Source: Bacillota bacterium (GTDB lineage Bacteria > Bacillota > Clostridia > Acetivibrionales > DTU013). From it: DNA of 64,000 bases. Position numbers and translations under genes: made by a program. This document shows positions 9,135-17,934 of the stretch, piece by piece (the stretch's first letter is position 1; each line of letters begins with the position of its first letter). Below the pieces are notes generated by a model. It saw only the letters and a program-made list of their open reading frames with translations, made no database searches and was not told the DNA's origin. The DNA lies in contig JAEZCA010000051.1 in assembly GCA_023412665.1 (NCBI GenBank), positions 62,001 through 126,000 of the forward strand. Reading direction: 5' to 3'.

Positions 9135-10451
9135 TTATCTCTTCAGACTTACGAGCTCCTGCAGCATTTCATCGGATGTCGTTATGATACGGCTGTTCGC
9201 CTGGAAGCCTCTCTGTGTCACTATCATTTCAGTAAATTCCTTTGAAAGATCAACATTGGACATTTCGAGAGTTCCGGGACTCAGGGTCCCGACACCATTG
9301 GAGCCTGCCTTTACGGCCTTGTAATCGCCTGAGTTGGTAGTCGGAATATACATATTGTCTCCTACCTTCTGCAGACCTGCCGGATTTTCAAAGCCCGATA
9401 TGGCCATCAGACCCAGTGACTGCTGCTGACCGTTGTCATAAATACCGGTCAGGATTCCGTCTGAGCCTACGCTGAAGGATACCAGGCTGCCTGATGGATA
9501 ACCATCTATGCTTTGCGGCTTGACCGAGTTGTCAGCTGCAAAACTTGTAATTTTAGAAAAATCAACACTAACAGTAAAAGTACCCGTACCTGTAGTTGCA
9601 TCAGGTGTGAACACTACACTGGCAGTAGGTGGAGTAGTAGTAAGTATACCCTCATCATTAAATGTCAGTGTCCCTGTAGCTCCTGTAGGCGCGGTATCAT
9701 CAGCATTTTCCGGTGATGGAATGCTCCAGCTCCATGTTGAGCCAGCTGTTGCTCCTCCTGTTGCACCACTTTTATAGAATTCTACATTAACCTTGTAATC
9801 ATTGCCAAGGTTGTCATATACAGTCATAGGAACCGAGAACTTCTGCTCCGATGTCGGAGTACCGGTCACTATTGGCATCGAAGCATCAAGGTTTCCTGCC
9901 AGTTGAGCTGTTGATGTTGATTTTGCAGATATAATCCTCTTGTTCCTGTAGGCATCAGTATACAGATTAATAGGCTCTATCGGCTTCTCTGTGTCGAATT
10001 CACCGCTGCCGTCAGTCTTGAGGGCCTGCCATCCGTATACATTAAGTCCACTGCCTGTTACCAGGTTGCCCAGCTTGTCTATGCCGAAATTACCTGCTCT
10101 TGTAAATTTAAAAGTGTCATTGGCACCGCCCTTGCAGATGAAAAAGCCGTCGCCTTCGATAGACATGTCGGTTGGATTGTCAGTCCTCTGCACGCTGCCT
10201 CTGGTAGTGATGGTATCCACAGCTCCTACTCCAAGTCCAAGGCCTATCTGCATCGGGTTCGTTCCGCCCCTGCCGGTTCCCGAGTCTGGAGCGCTGGCGC
10301 CCTTTAGGGTCTGGCTGAATATTTCCTGGAAGGTTACCCTTCCCGATTTGAAACCTACTGTATTTACGTTTGCTACGTTGTTGCCTATTACGTCCATTCT
10401 TGTCTGATGTGCCCTGAGACCTGACACACCGGAGAACATTGATCTCATCAT
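9135..10451 (-). CDS. flgE: Flagellar hook protein FlgE
   Basis: FlgE polymerises into the hook joining basal body and filament. The 438-residue protein starts with the rod/hook family motif (MFSGVSGLRAHQTRMDVIGNNVANVNTVGFK) and ends with the paired helix (MSNVDLSKEFTEMIVTQRGFQANSRIITTSDEMLQELVSL). These two terminal segments form the D0 domain coiled coil. The middle has Thr/Ser/Gly-rich, variable surface domains, as usual for hook proteins. The ATG overlaps the stop of a small upstream reading frame by 4 bp; the GGAGG site inside that frame is 12-13 bases away, which is long. Confidence 0.95.
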   Translation of the reverse strand: MMRSMFSGVSGLRAHQTRMDVIGNNVANVNTVGFKSGRVTFQEIFSQTLKGASAPDSGTGRGGTNPMQIGLGLGVGAVDTITTRGSVQRTDNPTDMSIEGDGFFICKGGANDTFKFTRAGNFGIDKLGNLVTGSGLNVYGWQALKTDGSGEFDTEKPIEPINLYTDAYRNKRIISAKSTSTAQLAGNLDASMPIVTGTPTSEQKFSVPMTVYDNLGNDYKVNVEFYKSGATGGATAGSTWSWSIPSPENADDTAPTGATGTLTFNDEGILTTTPPTASVVFTPDATTGTGTFTVSVDFSKITSFAADNSVKPQSIDGYPSGSLVSFSVGSDGILTGIYDNGQQQSLGLMAISGFENPAGLQKVGDNMYIPTTNSGDYKAVKAGSNGVGTLSPGTLEMSNVDLSKEFTEMIVTQRGFQANSRIITTSDEMLQELVSLKR

Positions 10452-10528
10452 ATCGTCTGTTCGACCTCCTTCGTTGTTAAAACGGCGGCACTCCCGGCAA
10501 TAGTCTCTGCCTGAGTGTCCCGTGTCAT
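10448..10528 (-). CDS. Candidate 26-residue peptide gene coupled to flgE
   Basis: A short frame begins at ATG 10528, eight bases after GGAGG, and codes for 26 residues starting MTRDTQAETIAG and ending KEVEQTI. Its TGA overlaps the flgE ATG by the ATGA arrangement typical of translational coupling. It would supply ribosomes to flgE, whose own ribosome site is unusually distant. No family is recognised. It may be a translated leader rather than a functional peptide. Confidence 0.4.
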   Translation of the reverse strand: MTRDTQAETIAGSAAVLTTKEVEQTI

Positions 10529-10581
10529 TTCCATCCCCTCCGTCATTCAGGGATGTCCAGCCTCCCGAAAGGGTCCGGCTG

Positions 10582-10992
10582 TTATACTATTACTGCTCCG
10601 TCGATATTTGTGAAAACGTTTTCCTTCAGTTCGCTGCTGTTTGCCGCTGTGATAACCGTCCTGTTCCTAATGTTGACCACAAACGCCAGATCGTCCATCA
10701 GCACCAGTGAATCCCTTACTCCCTTTGATTCCGCCTTTGCCACAGCCTCCTTCATTTTTTCCTTCTGCGCCTGTGTCAGGCTTATGTTTCTGGACTGGAG
10801 CCTGTACTCGGCATGCTTGGAAAATTTGATCTCTTCGAGCCCGGCCTGCTGCTGTCTCAGTATGCTTTCGAAGTTTACCGCTGCGGTATTCTGCTGCCGC
10901 TGCTGAGTGCCAGCCGGTCTTGCTCCTGATATTTGCGGTTTACCGGTTATGACAGGCCTGTTGATGCTGTTGCCCATATTGTCAATTACCAT
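10582..10992 (-). CDS. TIGR02530-type flagellar operon protein
   Basis: This is a protein of about 136 residues found between flgD and flgE in Firmicute flagellar operons (TIGR02530 family). The recognisable core is FSKHAEYRLQSRNISLTQAQ followed by LVLMDDLAFVVNIRNRTVITA. The N-terminal 40 residues are Gln/Ala-rich and look flexible. It has no membrane segment. ATG 10992, with AGGTG upstream, is preferred over GTG 11001; it overlaps the 3' end of flgD. The function is not established; a role in hook assembly or its regulation is inferred from location only. Confidence 0.82.
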   Translation of the reverse strand: MVIDNMGNSINRPVITGKPQISGARPAGTQQRQQNTAAVNFESILRQQQAGLEEIKFSKHAEYRLQSRNISLTQAQKEKMKEAVAKAESKGVRDSLVLMDDLAFVVNIRNRTVITAANSSELKENVFTNIDGAVIV

Positions 10993-11944
10993 CGCCGTCA
11001 CCTGCCTGTTTATCCTCGTCCATTGCTTCAGTGCCGGTTACCTGATCTTCCTGCTCACCGTCAACATCCTTCGTCCCTGATGTGTCCTCGCCTTTTTCTG
11101 CTCCGGCAGACTCTTTAGTTATATTAGTGATGCTCTCGATAGGAACATGTACACCATTGAGCACTGCTTTGATCTTGCCGCTGTCTGATATATCAAGTTG
11201 TACAATAGTTGCACTTACAGGTACGCGTTTTCCGGTACTGCTGTCCTTAATGATCAGGTTGATCTCTTCACCGTTTTCATAGGCCGTTGTCAAAGTGTTC
11301 CTGATGTACTCCGTATCAGTTGTTTTTACCGTAGTATCCAGCCCGGCTATTTCAACGCTTACTCCGTCCATCACTGCGTAATCCTCATATACTCCCTTTT
11401 GTAGCGATTTAACTGTTCCGGTCACTTTAATCATATCGCCGTCTTCAGGATTGTACACTATGCCATTGACATTGCAGCCTATGAGGTTTGTGAACTGGGA
11501 AAGATTACTTTGTGAAGCATATGTACCCTCAGTTACCTCAACGATGTCATCTACCGATACCTCTGTGCCTCTCACCACCACGTAGTATTTGCCGCCGATA
11601 AAGCTGACGCTTGAAACATCTCCTGCTACTTCGGCTATCTCTTTCGTAGTGGGATCTACAACATTTGCCAGAATGCTCTTACCTATCAGACTGTATGCTT
11701 TGGTGGCAGAAAAGCTGGTATTGAGGTTCTGCATCTGCTCCAGTGAGCTGAATTGTGCCATTTGCGCGATAAATTCCTTATCATCGGTCGGATTCAACGG
11801 ATCCTGATATCTCAGCTGTGTCACCAGCAAATTTAGAAAATCATCCTTGCCAAGGTCTCCCGTATTTCTATTGCTGGTTTTTGTTGCGTTGTCATCAATT
11901 ATCTGCTGTATTGTTTTTTGGCTGCTTGTTACTGATACACTCAT
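10982..11944 (-). CDS. flgD: Flagellar hook-capping protein FlgD
   Basis: FlgD forms the scaffold cap needed for hook polymerisation. The N-terminal motif (GKDDFLNLLVTQLRYQDPLNPTDDKEFIAQMAQFSSLEQM, about residues 32-75) is diagnostic. The middle carries beta-rich domains, and the C-terminus is an acidic, Glu/Asp-rich tail of about 35 residues (ending QAGDGDGN), so the protein at 320 residues is longer than many FlgD. It lies between fliK and the TIGR02530-type gene. Confidence 0.93.
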   Translation of the reverse strand: MSVSVTSSQKTIQQIIDDNATKTSNRNTGDLGKDDFLNLLVTQLRYQDPLNPTDDKEFIAQMAQFSSLEQMQNLNTSFSATKAYSLIGKSILANVVDPTTKEIAEVAGDVSSVSFIGGKYYVVVRGTEVSVDDIVEVTEGTYASQSNLSQFTNLIGCNVNGIVYNPEDGDMIKVTGTVKSLQKGVYEDYAVMDGVSVEIAGLDTTVKTTDTEYIRNTLTTAYENGEEINLIIKDSSTGKRVPVSATIVQLDISDSGKIKAVLNGVHVPIESITNITKESAGAEKGEDTSGTKDVDGEQEDQVTGTEAMDEDKQAGDGDGN

Positions 11945-11955
11945 TTATTCACCTC

Positions 11956-13518
11956 CTATGCTGTAAGATTTATCGTGCTGCTTTCCCACATATACGGGTT
12001 TCTCACAGCATTTGCTTCGACATATCCTGCTGTCACGCCCTCGACCACTTTTGCTCCGGTCATGGACCTTCTGTTTCCGATGCGCTGTGTAGTACCGTAC
12101 TGCTGCCTGTTTTCCCCCTGCTGCCGCCCGTCCTGCCTGACAGATACGCTGAGACTCTGTACATTGATGCCTTGTCTTTCCAGCGAATCCTTCAGTATCT
12201 GCATGTTGGTCTCCAATACCTGCTGGACCTGCCTGTTTTCTGCTACGAACTTGGCCATTACGATGCCGTTTTCAGTGACCACCTTAAGAGATATCCTGCC
12301 CAGACTATCGGGCTTTAGCTCCATAACCATTTCGGCCTTGTCCTGGGTAATCACGGCCCCCGCCTTTTCCACTATCTGTCCGATGATCTCTCTTGCAGGA
12401 ACAGTCTGCCTTTGTGAGGCAATCTGACCGACATCCGATGTTCCGGTACTGTCAGAAGCTGTGTTCATGAACATGTGCTGAACACTTTCGTCACCCTGTT
12501 GTGCCGGCTTGGGCAGAAGCCCTTGTTCCCCGCCGTTATCCTTCCCTTGAAGATCATTCTTTTCACCGGTATCTTCCTCTTGCAGTTTTGATTCCTGCAG
12601 GCTTTTTTCATCGATGCCTTTTATATCTTCGTTTGGATCACTACCAGTAGTTTGACCTTCTTCAATCACATTCTGTTTTAAGGCTTCGGATTTTTTTAAC
12701 AGCGGTGCCAGCAATTTCTCGATTTCATCCTCTACGGTATCCTGCTCCGATACCAGCCTTTCCGTAAATTCATCCAGCTTGTCCGATATCTTTGATATAA
12801 GCTGTTCAATGACCGGATCCAAAACCGTCTTTGGCGTCTTGCCGCCTGCTGCACCGGCGATTTCTGAAGCCTCCTGCGCTGCGGGATCGAATGGTATTCC
12901 CTCCGGGATATCCTCACTCTGTGAGTCTGCCGCTATAGTACCTTTGATCATTTCAAGCAGTGTCCTTAGCGTATCCTCCTGCGCCGGATCCAGCCCGAGG
13001 GTATCAGATAGAATTAATGCGGCTTCATCAGTGTTCTCAAGGCTGTTCAGTGTCTCGGGAGATATACCGTTTTCAGCCAGCAGTCTGTTCAAAACCTCCT
13101 GGTCCACTCCAAGCAGCTGTGCCAATATCTGCATTACATTGGCTGAAGTTTCTTCGGACTTTTTACTTTTACCATCTTCATCCCACTTGACCTTATCTTC
13201 CGATGATGCTTTCCTGACAGTATGCCTTTCATTTGCTCCGGTTCTCTGGATACTTTCTTTGACCTGCCTGTAGGATTTGTACAACGACTCGCTTTTTTCA
13301 ACGGACCCCTCTGATGCCGGTTGTCTGGCGGTACTTGTCTCTGCTGTATTTCTAAGATTTACGGCACGAATGGAGGTATCGTTCATCCTAGAGTCAAGTA
13401 TCTGTGTAAAAGAAATCCCGCCGCTTTTGTCGGAGCCGGTCTGCCCTGCTTCTGTCCCGAAGGAAGCAGTAGCTTGATTCCCAGTGATACTGCCCATCAT
13501 AATTTCATAAAATTTCAC
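11956..13518 (-). CDS. fliK: Flagellar hook-length control protein FliK
   Basis: FliK measures hook length and triggers the FlhB switch. The first 380 residues are low in complexity and rich in Glu, Ser, Gln and Gly, as expected for an extended molecular ruler. The conserved C-terminal domain lies at about 395-460 (MELKPDSLGRISLKVVTENGIVMAKF, then RQGINVQSLSVSVR). The start is GTG 13518 with AGGAGGTG upstream. It lies between the MotE/YlxF-like gene and flgD, as in Bacillus. Confidence 0.92.
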   Translation of the reverse strand: MKFYEIMMGSITGNQATASFGTEAGQTGSDKSGGISFTQILDSRMNDTSIRAVNLRNTAETSTARQPASEGSVEKSESLYKSYRQVKESIQRTGANERHTVRKASSEDKVKWDEDGKSKKSEETSANVMQILAQLLGVDQEVLNRLLAENGISPETLNSLENTDEAALILSDTLGLDPAQEDTLRTLLEMIKGTIAADSQSEDIPEGIPFDPAAQEASEIAGAAGGKTPKTVLDPVIEQLISKISDKLDEFTERLVSEQDTVEDEIEKLLAPLLKKSEALKQNVIEEGQTTGSDPNEDIKGIDEKSLQESKLQEEDTGEKNDLQGKDNGGEQGLLPKPAQQGDESVQHMFMNTASDSTGTSDVGQIASQRQTVPAREIIGQIVEKAGAVITQDKAEMVMELKPDSLGRISLKVVTENGIVMAKFVAENRQVQQVLETNMQILKDSLERQGINVQSLSVSVRQDGRQQGENRQQYGTTQRIGNRRSMTGAKVVEGVTAGYVEANAVRNPYMWESSTINLTA

Positions 13519-13547
13519 TCATTCACCTCCTCTCGATTTAGTATTTA

Positions 13548-14345
13548 TCAATCACCCTTATAGAGTGTATTGAGCCTTTCCGTAATCTTTGCCGCGAATT
13601 CGGGCGTCATGGCCTCCAGAATCTCTGAAGAGTTGGTCTTGTTCATTGCCTTTAGCGTTTCAGTGATTATATCCAGCTTTGATGCACCAAGCTGTTCAAA
13701 TATTGCAGCTGCAGATGCCGGATCCATTTCTGCATATACCTGTGCAAACTTTTTAACATTTTCATCGGTCACCTGCTTCTTAACTGCTGCTTCATAAAGC
13801 AGCGCGGCTTTATCCGGATCGATGGTTTCAAAATATTCCTTAAAAGCTTCCCTATCACTGTTTGCAATTGCTTCGTCCAGCTTGGCCTTTTGATCTGTCA
13901 GCTGCTGTTCCCTTTCAGTAATGGCGGCTCCCCTCATTTCCAAAGACTGGAGCAAGGTTTGGGCCTCCAGTGTCAGCTTGTCATAATTGTCCTTGTATAC
14001 CTGCAGTTCACTTGTTTTCTTATCAGCTTCTTCCAACTGCTTCTTAAGCTGCTCAGTTTCAGCCTTGTATTCCATATACTTATCTCTTATTTCACCCTGG
14101 GTCATATATTTGGGGTTCAGCGGGTCCGGCGCCTCCGGCAGGGCAAGATTCAGCAATGGTATACTCTTTACAGTGGAGTAATACCTTTCAGTGACCCCGC
14201 CAATGTTATTGTAAAAAATAAAATAGAAGACGGCGCCAAATGCTGCGGCAATGATAACAATATCCAAAAGGATCATAAATATGGTAAAGAGTTTACTCTT
14301 CTTTTTCTTCTCACCTTTTTTTGCTTCCGATTTTACTGGCATCAT
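13548..14345 (-). CDS. MotE/YlxF-like flagellar chaperone (MgtE N-domain)
   Basis: A protein of about 265 residues with a Lys-rich cytoplasmic start, one membrane helix (about residues 22-44), a coiled coil (EYKAETEQLKKQLEEADKKTSEL and onward), and a C-terminal MgtE intracellular N-domain-like segment with helical repeats (FAQVYAEMDPASAAAIFEQL; EAMTPEFAAKITERL). This layout matches YlxF of Bacillus and MotE, proposed to stabilise MotB or the basal body. Three candidate starts (14348, 14345, 14342) exist; 14345 gives a TGATG overlap with fliJ. Confidence 0.82.
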   Translation of the reverse strand: MMPVKSEAKKGEKKKKSKLFTIFMILLDIVIIAAAFGAVFYFIFYNNIGGVTERYYSTVKSIPLLNLALPEAPDPLNPKYMTQGEIRDKYMEYKAETEQLKKQLEEADKKTSELQVYKDNYDKLTLEAQTLLQSLEMRGAAITEREQQLTDQKAKLDEAIANSDREAFKEYFETIDPDKAALLYEAAVKKQVTDENVKKFAQVYAEMDPASAAAIFEQLGASKLDIITETLKAMNKTNSSEILEAMTPEFAAKITERLNTLYKGD

Positions 14346-14794
14346 CAATCTCCCGAACTACTCTCGTTATGGTTGTAGCTGACGATTTCATCATTCGTTT
14401 TCTGCTCGAGCTTCTTTTGCTCCAACAGATATTCATCATGTTTTTTTTCCTTCAGCTTTTCAAGTATCTTTCTTTCCTTTACAGCTGTCAGTAACTCTTC
14501 TCTTACTTTATCGACATACAGAGCGGCATTGTTTACATTTTCTTTTTGAGACTTGATTTTAGAATTGAGCAGGGAAATGTATTCATTGAACTCTATCAGT
14601 TTATGAACTGTTGTTTTTTTTGTCTTTTCATTAAACTCTTTTACGGCAGCAGCCAGTGAATTTTCTAACTCAGCAAGCTTTTGTTTTTGAGCCTCCAGCA
14701 TTTGTACGGCTTTTCCAAGCTCATTTTTTTTGTTTTCTTCCTGCTGCTGTTTTAAATTCAGAACCGGCTGGAGCTTAAACAGGAATTTCGCCAT
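14345..14794 (-). CDS. fliJ: Flagellar export chaperone FliJ
   Basis: FliJ is the central coiled-coil stalk of the FliH-FliI ATPase complex. The 149-residue protein is almost wholly helical with heptad-like Leu/Lys/Glu patterns (FKLQPVLNLKQQQEENKKNELGKAVQ at the start). It has no membrane segment. It follows fliI with a 16-bp gap and overlaps the start of the MotE-like gene. Confidence 0.9.
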   Translation of the reverse strand: MAKFLFKLQPVLNLKQQQEENKKNELGKAVQMLEAQKQKLAELENSLAAAVKEFNEKTKKTTVHKLIEFNEYISLLNSKIKSQKENVNNAALYVDKVREELLTAVKERKILEKLKEKKHDEYLLEQKKLEQKTNDEIVSYNHNESSSGD

Positions 14795-14810
14795 TTATCC
14801 ACCCCTGACA

Positions 14811-16121
14811 CTAACGGAGAATGCCTTCGAGCAGGTCAAGCACCTCACTGAAGGTGAACCTGTCCTCCGTTGATTGCTGAATGAAACCCAGTATGCCGTC
14901 TATAAGGCTCAGTGCATGATCTATCTTCTCATTGCTGCCCTTGACATAAGCGCCTATATTTATCAGATCCTCCGCATCCCTGTATATGGCCAGAGCCTTT
15001 TTAACCTCGGCTGCTGCGTATTTGTGTTCCTTTGAAATAATATCAGACATGACACGGCTGACACTGGCCAGCACATCGATGGCAGGATACTGATTTCTGT
15101 TTGCCAGGGAGCGTGAGAGCACTATATGACCGTCAAGTATACCCCTTGCAGTATCTGTGACAGGCTCTGTCATGTCATCCCCATCTACAAGGACCGTATA
15201 TAGACCCGTAATAGAACCTTTTTCAGAATTGCCTGCCCGTTCCAGAAGCTTTGGCATGGCTCCGAACACTGAAGGCGTATACCCCCTGGATACAGGCGGC
15301 TCGCCTATGGACAGACCTACCTCTCTCTGTGCCATTGCAAAACGGGTCAGAGAGTCCATGAGCAGCAGCACATCCCTGCCCTGGTCCCTGAAATACTCTG
15401 CTATGGCTGTGGCGACATATGCCCCCTTCAGTCTGACAAGGGCGGGCTGGTCAGATGTAGCTACTACTACGACAGACCGGGACAAGCCTTCCTCCTTCAG
15501 ATCCTTCTCAATGAATTCCCGTACCTCTCTGCCACGCTCTCCGATAAGAGCGATAACATTCACATCCGCCTTGGTATTCCTGGCTATCATACCCATGAGT
15601 GTACTTTTGCCCACACCGCTGCCGGCAAAGATGCCGATACGCTGTCCTTTGCCCACTGTCAGCAGACCGTCGATGGACTTTATACCCAATGTCAGCGGCT
15701 CTGTGATACGTTTTCTATTCAGAGGATGAGGCGGATTGTTATTTATGGGATAATACTGCTCTGATCTGAAGGGCTCCTTTGCGTCAATAGGAAATCCAAG
15801 GCCATCCAGCACCCGCCCTGTCAGGCTTTTACCTACTCCGACCTTCAATACTGAACCAGAGGCCACTACCAGATTGCCCGGGCCTATACCCGTCATTTCG
15901 CCCAGAGGCATCAGCAGCACTTTATTGTCCCTGAAACCAACGACCTCTGCCTGTATTATTCTTTTTCCCTTTGAAGCATGGATCTTACACAGCTCGCCGA
16001 CATCGACCTCGGGTCCGTCGGACTCTATTGTGAGACCGACTACCTTGGATACCCTGCCGAAGTATTTGAGAAAATTTGATTTGTCCAATATATCATGATA
16101 TTTTTGAAGGCTTATCTGCAC
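14811..16121 (-). CDS. fliI: Flagellum-specific ATPase FliI
   Basis: FliI is the hexameric ATPase that energises unfolding and delivery of export substrates; it is related to the F1 beta subunit. The 436-residue protein has an N-terminal beta-barrel, Walker A GSGVGKST at about residue 168, Walker B (DVLLLMDSLTRFAMAQREVGL) and the ATPase signature (PSVFGAMPKLLERAGNS). The start is GTG 16121 with GGGGAGG about 10 bases upstream. Confidence 0.96.
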   Translation of the reverse strand: MQISLQKYHDILDKSNFLKYFGRVSKVVGLTIESDGPEVDVGELCKIHASKGKRIIQAEVVGFRDNKVLLMPLGEMTGIGPGNLVVASGSVLKVGVGKSLTGRVLDGLGFPIDAKEPFRSEQYYPINNNPPHPLNRKRITEPLTLGIKSIDGLLTVGKGQRIGIFAGSGVGKSTLMGMIARNTKADVNVIALIGERGREVREFIEKDLKEEGLSRSVVVVATSDQPALVRLKGAYVATAIAEYFRDQGRDVLLLMDSLTRFAMAQREVGLSIGEPPVSRGYTPSVFGAMPKLLERAGNSEKGSITGLYTVLVDGDDMTEPVTDTARGILDGHIVLSRSLANRNQYPAIDVLASVSRVMSDIISKEHKYAAAEVKKALAIYRDAEDLINIGAYVKGSNEKIDHALSLIDGILGFIQQSTEDRFTFSEVLDLLEGILR

Positions 16122-16142
16122 TGTGCCAAAACCTCCCCGGAA

Positions 16143-16895
16143 TCATCTGCCTTCATACTCCTCTTTCATTGCCTCTTCGATTTTGTCAAGCCTGGTTCCT
16201 GTTCCTGCATCGATGCTTCCAAGAGGCGTTTCTATAATACAGTCACCGGGCTTTAGCATGCTGTCTAGTTTTATTTCCAACCCGTCGGCTCCCTCGACCA
16301 TCATTGCGAGCTTGTCTCTGTTCTCTTCCAAATATTCACCATCGGCCGGTGAAACCCTTATTATGGCTCCGTTCTTGTTTGAGCATTCGCAAAGGGCACT
16401 TGCTGCCAATTGAAGGATTACGTCCCTGTTGGAAGCAAGCTCGCCGGCTACCGCTTTTCTTGCCGTCTTGATGACAAGTTCCACTATATCTGCTTCCATG
16501 CCTGCTAATATGCTATCATATTCCACGGCCGCGCTCTCTCTGATCTCTCTGGCTTCCTCCAGAATGGACCTGTTCTGCTCAGCCGCTGCCTCCATTCCTT
16601 CTGCATATCCTCTCTGCCATGCCTCCTCGGCCATGGCTTCAGCTTCCTTTTCCGCCTTCAGCCGCGCCTCATCAAGCAGTCGTTCTGCTTCGAGTTCGGC
16701 CTCCTTTATGAGGACATCACATTTGTGCATTGCTTTTTCAAGCATTTCTTCAGGATCAGCCGCATCATTTTGATCATTTTCATTTGTCTGTGTATCTTCA
16801 TCCATATCGGCAAAATTATGTGAAATGACCGGTACCTTTATCTGATACGGTCTCCCATAAGTCACCTGGTTGTTTTTGAAAACCTTGTTATACAA
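16143..16895 (-). CDS. fliH: Flagellar assembly protein FliH
   Basis: FliH is the peripheral stalk and regulator of FliI. The 250-residue protein has an acidic segment (about residues 33-50), a long Ala/Glu-rich coiled coil (EAELEAERLLDEARLKAEKEA) and a C-terminal domain like V/F-type ATPase E/delta subunits. The start is TTG 16895 with GGAGG 11 bases upstream inside fliG; the two genes overlap by 8 bp. No ATG alternative lies nearby. Confidence 0.9.
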   Translation of the reverse strand: MYNKVFKNNQVTYGRPYQIKVPVISHNFADMDEDTQTNENDQNDAADPEEMLEKAMHKCDVLIKEAELEAERLLDEARLKAEKEAEAMAEEAWQRGYAEGMEAAAEQNRSILEEAREIRESAAVEYDSILAGMEADIVELVIKTARKAVAGELASNRDVILQLAASALCECSNKNGAIIRVSPADGEYLEENRDKLAMMVEGADGLEIKLDSMLKPGDCIIETPLGSIDAGTGTRLDKIEEAMKEEYEGR

Positions 16896-17910
16896 TTATT
16901 TCATCTCCTCCGCCCCTGGAAATGACGATTTCGCCTGCATCCTCAAGCTTTCTGATGATATTGACTATCTTCTGCTGCGCTTCTTCAACATCCTTGAGCC
17001 GTACAGGGCCCATAAATTCGATATCCTCCCTGATCATTTCCGAAAGTCTCTTGGACATATTGGAATAAATCACCTTCTGGACTTCGTCTGTTGCGCCCTT
17101 GAGCGCTATGGCAAGCTGGTTGTTTTCTACATCACGCAGGAATCTCTGGATGGAACGGTTGTCCAGTGACAGTATATCCTCGAATACGAACATTCTCTTC
17201 CTTATTTCCTCCGCCAGATCCGTATCCTCTATTTCCAGTGTTTCCATTATATATTTCTCTGTTCCTCTGTCCACTGTGTTGAGTATATTGACGATGGCCT
17301 GCACACCGCCCGCTGCTGTAAAATCTTCCGTAACAAGGGAAGATAGGTTCTTTTCCAGTATCCGTTCAACTTCTTTTATGACTTCAGGAGACGTCCTGTC
17401 CATGACAGCGATACGCCTTGCAACATCGGCCTGTTTGTCCTGGGGAAGCGCCGCCAGTACCACGGAAGCCTGCTGCGGCTTCAGATACGCCAGTATCAGT
17501 GCTATGGTCTGAGGGTGCTCCTTTTGTATAAAGTTTAGCAGCTGCGCCGGATCCGCCTTTCTTACAAATTCAAAAGGTCTTACCTGAAGTGATACCGTCA
17601 GCTTGTTGATCACGTCCAACGCCTTTTGTGTGCCAAGCGCTTTTTCAAGTATTTCCTTGGCATAGCCGATACCACCCTCGGCTATGTATTCCTGGGCAAG
17701 ACATATCTGATAGAACTCTTCCATGACCCTCTCTTTTTCTTCGGGGGACACAGTCCTGATATTTGCTATTTCAAGGGTGAGCTGCTCAATCTCATCTTCC
17801 TTCAGATGCTTGAAAATCTCTGCGGATTTTTCAGGACCGAGTGATATCAACAGCATTGCGGCCTTCTCACGGCCGGATCTATCCGATTTTCCTCCAGCTG
17901 ACCTCGCCAT
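16888..17910 (-). CDS. fliG: Flagellar motor switch protein FliG
   Basis: FliG links the MS ring to the C-ring and contacts the stator. ATG 17910, seven bases after GGAGAG, is chosen over TTG 17925, giving 340 residues. Visible features are the N-terminal FliF-binding domain (REKAAMLLISLGPEKSAEIFKHLKEDEI), the EHPQT motif of the middle domain, and the C-terminal torque helix with charged residues (FVFEDILSLDNRSIQRFLRDV). It lies between fliF and fliH. Confidence 0.96.
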   Translation of the reverse strand: MARSAGGKSDRSGREKAAMLLISLGPEKSAEIFKHLKEDEIEQLTLEIANIRTVSPEEKERVMEEFYQICLAQEYIAEGGIGYAKEILEKALGTQKALDVINKLTVSLQVRPFEFVRKADPAQLLNFIQKEHPQTIALILAYLKPQQASVVLAALPQDKQADVARRIAVMDRTSPEVIKEVERILEKNLSSLVTEDFTAAGGVQAIVNILNTVDRGTEKYIMETLEIEDTDLAEEIRKRMFVFEDILSLDNRSIQRFLRDVENNQLAIALKGATDEVQKVIYSNMSKRLSEMIREDIEFMGPVRLKDVEEAQQKIVNIIRKLEDAGEIVISRGGGDEIIV

Positions 17911-17934
17911 ACGGTTACTCTCCAATCAACGGCA

